Origin: CAYJPV01 sp964396055
Lineage (GTDB): Bacteria; Acidobacteriota; Vicinamibacteria; Vicinamibacterales; JAKQTR01
Direction of reading: 5' to 3'
Length of the DNA stretch: 13,709 bases
NCBI GenBank assembly: GCA_964396055.1
Contig: CAYNDV010000124.1
Coordinates: forward strand, 1 to 13,709
Under the pieces are notes generated by a model, which made no database searches, had not been told where the DNA came from, and saw only the letters and a program-made list of their open reading frames with translations. Position numbers and translations under genes: made by a program. Numbering within the stretch: the first letter of the stretch is position 1; every line of letters begins with the position of its first letter. Positions 6,544 through 12,514 of this stretch are shown one piece after another.

Positions 6544-8820
6544 ATGTCCATCCGCGCATTCACCTTGGTTGTCCTGCTTCTGGCCACTGCAGCCATGCCA
6601 GCCGGGTGGCAGGACACGCCGCCGCCGGCGGCGCCCAGGCCCCAGACGCAGGTGTTGACGGCGCCAGATGCCGCACTCAACGCCGAGCTGGGGTACAGCG
6701 CGGCCATCGACGGCGACACGCTGGTGCTCGGAGCGCGGTGGGCGCCCCTTGGCGACCAGATTCAGCACGGAGCCGTGTACGTGTTCGCGCGCGGCGAAGG
6801 CGGATGGACGCAGCAGGCCAAGCTCCTGCCCGACGATGCGGGCGGACGTCTCCAGTTCGGCCGGTCCGTCGCCGTTGCCGGCGACACGATCGTGGTCGGC
6901 GCGCAGTACCCGGGAGAGCCGGGCGTCGCCTACGTCTTCGTCCGCAGCGGGGGCGTGTGGACGCAGCAGGCCAGGCTGACGGTGGCCGGGGGCAGCGCCA
7001 CCGATAACGCATTCGGCCGGAGCGTCGCGGTGAGCGGCGACACCATCCTCGTGGCGGATCCCGACGAGACGGTTGACACGGTGGAAGCGGCTGGCGCGGT
7101 ACACGTCTTCCAGCGGACCGGCACGGCGTGGGCGCCCCAGGCGCGTCTCACCGGCACGGCGGAAGCGGCGGCCTCCTACGCCCGGTTCGGCTGGTCGGTT
7201 GCCCTCGATGGCGACACCGCCGCGGTGGGGGTTCAGCGGTCGAGCCTGGCGGCGGCAAATGCGGGCGAGGTGGAGATCTTCGATCGGTCGGGTGCGGCCT
7301 GGTCGTTGACAGACCGGCTGGCCGCGCCCGATGCGGCCGCCGAGGACTACTTCGGGTGGAGTGTGGCCCTGCGCGGCGGAACCCTCGTGACCGGGGCCCC
7401 CGGTGTCAACGCCGGCGTCAACGACTATGTCGGGGCGGCCTACGTGTCGACGGCCACCGACGGCGTGTGGTCGACGCCCGTGCGGATCGACGCCTTTGAC
7501 GACCCCGCGGTGCCGGCTGCACTCGGTGCCTATTCTTACTTCGGATGGTCGGTCGGGATCGAAGGTGGCCGCGTGGCCGTCGGGGCCTGGTCAGGGCAGG
7601 GGCGTGCGGTGTACGTGTTCGACGGGGCGGGCGACACGTGGGCGGGGGTGATGACGCTCGTGCCGTCAGGCACGATGAGCAACAACTTCGGCTGGAGTCT
7701 CGGCATGTCGGGGCCGACCATCCTGGTCGGCGGGCCGAGCGACGATCCCGTGGACGATGGGTCGGACTCGGACAACCAGGGCGTCGGGTATGTCTTCGAA
7801 TTGGGCCTGGAGGTGTCGAGCGTCACGCCGTCGGCCGGGCCCACCGCCGGCGGCACGACGGTGACCGTGACGGGCAGCGGGTTCGAGGACGGTGCCATCG
7901 TGACTTTCGGCGGCCAGGCGGCGACGAATGTGACCGTCGTGGACGGCGAGACGCTGACGTGCGTGACGCCGGCCCATGCGGCGGGCGCGGTGGACGTCGT
8001 GGTGGACCTGCCGGGCGAGCGCTCCGGTCCGGCCAGCGTGACGCTCGAGGACGGCTACCTGTATGCGGACGTGGACCTGAAGGTGCTGGCCTTCCTGGGT
8101 CCGGCGTGGGCGAGCCAGGGCGATACGATCACGCTCAGCAACAAGACGCTGAACGCCGGGCCCGGCGGGGCGCCGGCGACCCGGGTGGACTACTACCTGT
8201 CGGCCGACAAGACCGTGAACTGGCCCGGTGGCCGTTCCCCGGCGGACGTCCTGCTGGGCGGCTGGGATGTCGCCGCGCTGGCGGCGCGGGCCTTCGCGGT
8301 CGGCGGCGCCAGCCTGACGATCCCGGCGGATCTGGCCGGTGGCGTCTACAACCTGCTGGGGGTGGTGGACGGCGGCGGGGCGATCGCCGAGAGGGTCGAG
8401 ACCAACAACCTGAAGTCGCGCGTCATCAAGATCGGCAGCGACCTGAAGGTGACGGCGCTCGTGGTGCCGCGTTACGCGGGCGTCGGCGGCTCGATCGACG
8501 TGAAGGACACGACGAAGAACCTGCCGTTCGGCGGCGGCGCGCCGGCGACCGAGACGTGGTTCTACCTGTCGGCGGATGCGGTGCTGGACGCGGGTGACGT
8601 GTATCTGGGCAAGCGCGCGGTGGCGGCGCTGGCCCGGGGCGCGTCCGAGACGCAGACCACGACGCTGGGGGTGCCGGCCGACACGGTGCCGGCCCGGTAC
8701 TACCTGCTGGCCGTGGCGGACGGGGGCGCGGCGGCCGCCGAAGGCCACGAGGACAACAACGTCAAGGCGCGCCCGGTGACGATCGCCATGCCGGTCGGGA
8801 CGCCGATGGTGCAGAATTAG
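6544..8820 (+). CDS. Secreted FG-GAP propeller / IPT-TIG / double CARDB protein
   Basis: 758 residues with a Sec-type signal peptide (MSIRAFTLVVLLLATAAMPA). Seven FG-GAP units follow, with their FG(x)SVA-GDT-VGA cores at about 49, 105, 157, 215, 270, 333 and 382; seven units fit one complete beta-propeller. An IPT/TIG immunoglobulin-like domain spans about 424-505 (VTPSAGPTAGGTTVTVTGSGF). Two CARDB-type domains follow at about 510-631 and 632-748, each starting with DLKV and ending in an ETNNLKSR or EDNNVKAR motif. The units lack the DxDxDG calcium loop of integrin-type repeats and look like the FG-GAP_2 variety. This architecture suggests an extracellular or outer-surface adhesion or scaffolding protein; no enzyme domain, sorting signal or transmembrane anchor is visible, and the protein ends at PMVQN. 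A GGGAGGGG ribosome site ends just before the ATG. The glycosyltransferase gene starts 3 bp after the stop, implying one transcript. Confidence 0.9.
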   Translation: MSIRAFTLVVLLLATAAMPAGWQDTPPPAAPRPQTQVLTAPDAALNAELGYSAAIDGDTLVLGARWAPLGDQIQHGAVYVFARGEGGWTQQAKLLPDDAGGRLQFGRSVAVAGDTIVVGAQYPGEPGVAYVFVRSGGVWTQQARLTVAGGSATDNAFGRSVAVSGDTILVADPDETVDTVEAAGAVHVFQRTGTAWAPQARLTGTAEAAASYARFGWSVALDGDTAAVGVQRSSLAAANAGEVEIFDRSGAAWSLTDRLAAPDAAAEDYFGWSVALRGGTLVTGAPGVNAGVNDYVGAAYVSTATDGVWSTPVRIDAFDDPAVPAALGAYSYFGWSVGIEGGRVAVGAWSGQGRAVYVFDGAGDTWAGVMTLVPSGTMSNNFGWSLGMSGPTILVGGPSDDPVDDGSDSDNQGVGYVFELGLEVSSVTPSAGPTAGGTTVTVTGSGFEDGAIVTFGGQAATNVTVVDGETLTCVTPAHAAGAVDVVVDLPGERSGPASVTLEDGYLYADVDLKVLAFLGPAWASQGDTITLSNKTLNAGPGGAPATRVDYYLSADKTVNWPGGRSPADVLLGGWDVAALAARAFAVGGASLTIPADLAGGVYNLLGVVDGGGAIAERVETNNLKSRVIKIGSDLKVTALVVPRYAGVGGSIDVKDTTKNLPFGGGAPATETWFYLSADAVLDAGDVYLGKRAVAALARGASETQTTTLGVPADTVPARYYLLAVADGGAAAAEGHEDNNVKARPVTIAMPVGTPMVQN

Positions 8821-8823
8821 CGG

Positions 8824-9597
8824 GTGACGCCCGACCTCGTCCTCGTCGTGCCCTGCTACAACGAGGCCGCCCGCCTCGATGTCGAGGCGTTCCTGGCGTG
8901 TGTGGCGGCCCGCCCGTCGACGCACCTGTTGTGCGTCGATGATGGCAGCACGGATGCGACGGGGGCCGTTCTGGCGCGCATGGCCGCGTCCGCGCCCGGC
9001 CGCATCACGGTGCTGACGCTGCCCGCCAACGCCGGCAAGGCCGAGGCGGTCCGTCGCGGGGTGCTGGCGGGCCTGGACCTCGGCCCCGGGCTGATCGGCT
9101 ACTGGGACGCGGACTTGTCTACGCCCCTGTCGGCGCTCGACGACTTCCTGACGGTCCTCGAGACCCGACCGTCGGTTGAATTCGTCCTGGGTTCGCGGGT
9201 CATGCTGATGGGCCGGGACATCCGTCGCCTCGCCTGGCGGCACTACCTCGGCCGGGTGTTCGCCACCGCCGTGTCCCTGACGCTCGATCTGCCGGTGTAC
9301 GACACCCAGTGTGGCGCCAAGGTGTTCCGCGCGGACGCCGCGGCGGAGGGGCTCTTCGCCGAGCCGTTCCGCAGCCGCTGGATCTTCGACGTGGAACTGC
9401 TGGCCCGCTACCTGGCCGCGCCCGTGCGGGACGGGGGGCCGCCGCGCCGGGCGCGGTTGTACGAACTGGCCCTCCGCAGCTGGCACCACCGGTCCGGTTC
9501 GAAGCTGCGGCCCGGCGGGTACGCGCGTGCGGCGTTCGATCTGGCGCGGATCTGGTGGTCGCACTTTCCCGTGCCGAAGGGGCCCGCGAGCGGGTAA
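8824..9597 (+). CDS. Family 2 glycosyltransferase, ALG5/DPM1-like
   Basis: 257 residues with a GT-A fold. LVLVVPCYNEAARL is at 5-18, the nucleotide-binding DDGSTD at 39-44, the metal-binding D95-A96-D97 in GYWDADLSTP, TQCGAKVF at 161-168 and WIFDVELL at 186-193. This set is characteristic of dolichyl/polyprenyl-phosphate sugar transferases, which move glucose or mannose from a nucleotide sugar to a lipid phosphate on the cytoplasmic face. No C-terminal membrane segment is present, so it is a soluble or peripheral form. The GTG start has no clear ribosome site and lies 3 bp after the FG-GAP stop, so translation is probably coupled. A lipid-phosphate sugar of this kind is the donor type used by GT-C enzymes such as the Agl23-like protein at 1945-3477, but the genes are 5 kb apart and the link is inferred. 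The sugar specificity is unknown. Confidence 0.88.
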   Translation: MTPDLVLVVPCYNEAARLDVEAFLACVAARPSTHLLCVDDGSTDATGAVLARMAASAPGRITVLTLPANAGKAEAVRRGVLAGLDLGPGLIGYWDADLSTPLSALDDFLTVLETRPSVEFVLGSRVMLMGRDIRRLAWRHYLGRVFATAVSLTLDLPVYDTQCGAKVFRADAAAEGLFAEPFRSRWIFDVELLARYLAAPVRDGGPPRRARLYELALRSWHHRSGSKLRPGGYARAAFDLARIWWSHFPVPKGPASG

Positions 9598-9606
9598 TAT
9601 CTGGCA

Positions 9607-9645
9607 GGCCGGCACCCGCGGGATCTGCTCCGCGGGCTGGCGGCC
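9607..9645 (+). terminator. GC-rich hairpin after the glycosyltransferase gene
   Basis: CCCGCGG (9615-9621) pairs with CCGCGGG (9630-9636) around an 8-base loop. After a one-base bulge (C9637), GGCCGGCA (9607-9614) pairs with TGGCGGCC (9638-9645) with one mismatch. The long imperfect stem begins 9 bp after the TAA stop. No U-run follows, so intrinsic termination is uncertain; it could separate the FG-GAP/glycosyltransferase unit from the oxidoreductase gene. Confidence 0.45.
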
Positions 9646-9679
9646 GCCCGCACTCAACGCATTTGTCCCGGGAGTTGTC

Positions 9680-11104
9680 ATGATGGACGAGAAGAACCTG
9701 TTGTCCCGCCGGACCTTCGTCGGCAGCGTGGCTGCCGCCGCCGGCTTCATGGTCGTGCCGCGCCGCGTGCTGGGCGGCCCGCGGTATCAGGCGCCAAGCG
9801 ATACGCCGAACATCGCCACCGTGGGCTTCATGCACGGCATGGGCACGTCGAATACGCGGGCGGCCGGCAAGGTGGCCAACATCGTGGCGCTCTGCGACGT
9901 GGACGACGGCGAGATCGCGCGCCGCAACGCCGCGCGGACGAAGATCCTCGAAGAGTTCCCGAAGGCGGTCCGGTACAAGGACTTCCGGGTGATGCTCGAG
10001 AAGCAGAAGGACATCGACGGCGTCATTGTCGCGACGCCCGATCACTCGCACGCCGTGATCGCCATGGCGGCCATGCAGCTCGGCAAGCACGTGTACGTGC
10101 AGAAGCCGCTCACCAGGACGGTGTCCGAGGCCCGGGCCCTGACCGAAGCCGCCCGGAAGTACAAGGTCGTGACCCAGATGGGCAACCAGGGCCACTCGGG
10201 CGAGGGGGTGCGGCTGATCGAGGAGTGGATCACGGACGGCGCGATCGGCAAGGTGCACGAGGTGCACTGCTGGACGAACCGGCCGGTGTGGCCCCAGGGC
10301 CAGGCGCGCCCGACCGACACGCCGGCGGTGCCTGACGGGTTGGACTGGGATCTGTGGATCGGGCCCGCGCCGATGCGGCCGTACCACAACGCCTACCATC
10401 CGTTCAGCTGGCGGGCGTGGTGGGACTTCGGCGCCGGCGCCCTGGGCGACATGGCGTGCCACGTCATGGACGCGTCCTACCAGTGCCTGAAGCTGGGCTA
10501 CCCGTCGAGCATTCTCGCCTACCAGTCCACCAGCGTGGTGGCGGTGCTCCGTGAGGACGGCACGTGGGGCGGCAGCCGCCGGCTCAAGTTCGACGACAGC
10601 TTCCCGCCGGCGTGCGTGGTGCACTACACGTTCCCGGAGCGCCTCGATGCCCGCGGCAAGAAGCTGCCGCCGCTGAAGCTGCACTGGTACGACGGCGGCA
10701 TGATGCCGGAACGCCCGGAGGAACTCGAGCCCGATCGGCGCCTGCCCGAGAGCGGCACGATCTTCGTGGGCGAGAAGGGCAAGATCATGTGCGAGACCTA
10801 CTCGGAGAGCCCGCGCATCATCCCCGAGGCGAAGTTCCAGCGGTACAAGAGGCCGGCGAAGACGATCCCGCGCATCCAGGGGTCGCACGAGCAGAACTGG
10901 ATCGAAGGGATCCAGGGCAAGACCAAGCCGACGTCGCATTTCGACTACTCCGGGCCGTTCACCGAGACGGTGCTGCTCGGCAACGTGGCCGCGAAGTTCG
11001 TCGGCCAGAAGCTGCTGTGGGACGGCAAGGCGCTGAAGTTCACGAACAACGAAGAGGCCAACAAGGCCGTCCAGCACGAATACCGGCAGGGGTGGTCGAT
11101 TTAG
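9680..11104 (+). CDS. Tat-exported Gfo/Idh/MocA-family oxidoreductase
   Basis: 474 residues. The N-terminus carries a twin-arginine signal, SRRTFVGSVAAAAGFMVV (R10-R11), so a folded, cofactor-loaded enzyme should be sent to the periplasm, as known for glucose-fructose oxidoreductase. The Rossmann domain follows (IATVGFMHGMG at 46-56, ALCDVDD at 70-76), then the family signatures VATPDHSHAVIAM (117-129) and HVYVQKPL (137-144) with the catalytic K142; the usual E before K is Q141 here. GDMACHVMD (256-264) supplies the D and H of the substrate site in the C-terminal beta-sheet domain. The family performs NAD(P)-dependent oxidation or reduction of sugar hydroxyls, often at C3; the actual substrate is unknown. 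The first ATG, 5 bp after GGGAG, is chosen, although the frame is open back to 9311 inside the glycosyltransferase gene. The TAG stop begins heptamer tract D. The convergent neighbour is a Tat-exported sugar isomerase-like protein. Confidence 0.92.
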   Translation: MMDEKNLLSRRTFVGSVAAAAGFMVVPRRVLGGPRYQAPSDTPNIATVGFMHGMGTSNTRAAGKVANIVALCDVDDGEIARRNAARTKILEEFPKAVRYKDFRVMLEKQKDIDGVIVATPDHSHAVIAMAAMQLGKHVYVQKPLTRTVSEARALTEAARKYKVVTQMGNQGHSGEGVRLIEEWITDGAIGKVHEVHCWTNRPVWPQGQARPTDTPAVPDGLDWDLWIGPAPMRPYHNAYHPFSWRAWWDFGAGALGDMACHVMDASYQCLKLGYPSSILAYQSTSVVAVLREDGTWGGSRRLKFDDSFPPACVVHYTFPERLDARGKKLPPLKLHWYDGGMMPERPEELEPDRRLPESGTIFVGEKGKIMCETYSESPRIIPEAKFQRYKRPAKTIPRIQGSHEQNWIEGIQGKTKPTSHFDYSGPFTETVLLGNVAAKFVGQKLLWDGKALKFTNNEEANKAVQHEYRQGWSI

Positions 11105-11150
11105 AGGCTAGAGGCTAGAGGCTAGAGGCTGGAGGCTGGAGGCTGGAGGC
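11102..11150 (+). repeat. Heptamer tract D: TAGAGGC x4, TGGAGGC x3
   Basis: The stop codon TAG of the oxidoreductase is the first three bases of four perfect TAGAGGC units, followed by three perfect TGGAGGC units. Because 7 is not a multiple of 3, the TAG of successive units falls in all three frames (11102, 11109, 11116). Confidence 0.95.
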
Positions 11151-11213
11151 CAGGTACGCTGGCGCGGGTCCCGAGAGGCGTGGACGAGGGACACCGCGGC
11201 GACGAAAGACCAC

Positions 11214-11250
11214 GGGCGCGGCGGGAACCTTCGGGGTCCCCGCCGCGCCC
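11214..11250. terminator. Strong GC-rich hairpin with UUCG-type loop between convergent genes
   Basis: Bases 11214-11225 pair perfectly with 11239-11250 (12 bp). After one A/C mismatch, ACC (11227-11229) pairs with GGT (11235-11237) around TTCGG. It lies between the convergent oxidoreductase and isomerase genes, as expected for a shared terminator, but no T-tract is seen on either side. The other parts of the 201-bp gap are heptamer tracts D and E. Confidence 0.55.
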
Positions 11251-11266
11251 GCACCGTTCAGGCGTG

Positions 11267-11308
11267 CTTATTCTTGCTTCTTGCTTCTTGTTTCTCGCTT
11301 CTTCCCTA
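11267..11308 (-). repeat. Heptamer tract E, starting at the isomerase TAG stop
   Basis: On the minus strand from the stop codon: TAGGGAA, GAAGCGA, GAAACAA, GAAGCAA, GAAGCAA, GAATAAG, all in one 7-bp register. The unit is the same GAAGCAA as in tracts A, B and C, again ending in a GAAT heptamer as in B and C. Confidence 0.85.
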
Positions 11309-12412
11309 GAGCGCCGCCAGCACCCATTCCATCAGCTTGCGGTTGCCCTCGATCCCGTTCCAGGGGCCGGCCTCGTATTCCAGCCCGATGATGCCGCGGA
11401 AGCCGTGGGCGTTCAGGATCCGCACGCTGCGGCCCACGTCGTTCCAGTCCTTCTCCGGGGTCTTCCAGCGGTCCCAGTACTTGGCGTGGATGTAACTGTG
11501 CGTGTAGGGCATGAGCGCCTCGATCCCGTGGAAGAGGTGGTACTCGTGCTCCCAGTTGCAGAAGTCCGGCGTCGCCTCGCAGAACGGGTGGTTCACCTCG
11601 TCCATGATGATGCGGATGTTCATGGGGTTGGCGCACAGGCCCCAGTGGTTTTCGATGGTGATCTTCACGCCGACCTTCTCGCCGTACTCCGCCAGTTCCT
11701 TGAACGACTCGATGCACTTGCGCATGTAGACGGTGATCTTGTCGTTCTTGGGGTAGCCGGTGTCGTGGGCCACGGCCTCGGGCATGATGCGCGTGCCGGA
11801 AACCCCGGTGTTGGCCCGCATGGTCTTCGCGCCGAGCACGGCCGACGCGTCCATCCACAGCTTGGCGACCCGGATGCCCTCCTTCCGCTTCTCGTCGTCG
11901 GGATCGGCGAGGTTCTGGGGGGCGTTGTTCGAGACGTGCTGGCAGACGGTGCCGGCCTTGTCGATGGCCGCCCGCACCTTCTCGACCCACTTCTTCGACG
12001 CCGGCAGCGCGGGATCCCAGCGGTACATCGTGAACGCGCGGCCGTCGCGTTCGAGTTTCGTCTCGGTGTACTGCGCGGTGTCGGCCGGATCGCCGAACAC
12101 ATCGGACCACAAGTCGAGGTGGTAGACGCCCGGGTAGGTGTCCTTCGTCCACTGGGGGAAGTCCGCCAGTGTGATGGTGCCGTACTGCTTGCGCAGCGCC
12201 GCCGTCTCCTCGCTGGGAGGGCGTTCGCCCGGGCGTTTGAACAACGCGCGGGGCGGCCAGCAGGTGTTGGCGATGCGCGACAGCTTCTCTTTTTCGGTGA
12301 GTGGGCGGGTGACCCCGCTCTGGGCGGCGGCGTGGGTGCCGCCCAGCAGGAGGCCGGCGCCCGCGACGCCCAGCGTGGCTTTCTCGATGAATTCGCGACG
12401 ATCGTGCGACAT
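11306..12412 (-). CDS. Tat-exported sugar phosphate isomerase/epimerase-like TIM barrel
   Basis: 368 residues. MSHDRREFIEKATLGVAGAG is a twin-arginine signal (R5-R6) followed by a hydrophobic stretch ending in AAA, so export to the periplasm is likely. The mature part is a xylose-isomerase/AP-endonuclease-2-type barrel. Candidate metal ligands are E254 in ITIENHWG, D283 in EATPDFCNW, H309 in SYIHAKYWD and E345 in IIGLEYEAGP, the usual E-D-H-E set. Family members isomerise or epimerise sugars; related barrels open or cleave 3-keto-glycosides. Because the protein is predicted to be extracytoplasmic, a phosphorylated substrate is unlikely despite the family name. ATG 12412 is chosen because AAGGAG lies 8 bp upstream and the Tat signal starts there; the frame stays open far upstream only as a shadow of the helicase gene. 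It converges on the Gfo/Idh/MocA gene and is divergent from the helicase. Substrate unknown. Confidence 0.88.
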   Translation of the reverse strand: MSHDRREFIEKATLGVAGAGLLLGGTHAAAQSGVTRPLTEKEKLSRIANTCWPPRALFKRPGERPPSEETAALRKQYGTITLADFPQWTKDTYPGVYHLDLWSDVFGDPADTAQYTETKLERDGRAFTMYRWDPALPASKKWVEKVRAAIDKAGTVCQHVSNNAPQNLADPDDEKRKEGIRVAKLWMDASAVLGAKTMRANTGVSGTRIMPEAVAHDTGYPKNDKITVYMRKCIESFKELAEYGEKVGVKITIENHWGLCANPMNIRIIMDEVNHPFCEATPDFCNWEHEYHLFHGIEALMPYTHSYIHAKYWDRWKTPEKDWNDVGRSVRILNAHGFRGIIGLEYEAGPWNGIEGNRKLMEWVLAAL

Positions 12413-12514
12413 GTGCGGTGCTCCTTCGATCCGGCAGGCCTGACCGCGGACGTGCGGGACCCGCCGACCGTCGCATGATAGTCCAACGGCCGTTTCGGAG
12501 TACAACAGAAGGCC
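12413..12514. promoter_or_regulatory. Divergent intergenic region, likely promoters in both directions
   Basis: These 102 bp separate the divergent isomerase and helicase starts, so promoters for both are expected here. On the minus strand TTGTAC and TATCAT occur 19 bp apart (wide spacing), the only half-convincing box pair seen. No palindromic operator was found. Confidence 0.3.

Noticed and set aside
9311..9679. N-terminal extension of the oxidoreductase into the glycosyltransferase gene
   Set aside because: The extension overlaps the glycosyltransferase in another frame, while the twin-arginine signal starts at ATG 9680 after a good ribosome site.
7666..9750. Long minus-strand ORF (694 codons) opposite the FG-GAP and glycosyltransferase genes
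   Set aside because: It is Arg/His/Gly-rich, has no recognisable domain, and spans two real genes on the other strand.
9200..11077. Long minus-strand ORF (625 codons) opposite the oxidoreductase
   Set aside because: It is fully antisense to a gene with Tat signal and Gfo/Idh/MocA motifs; codon pattern of a shadow frame.
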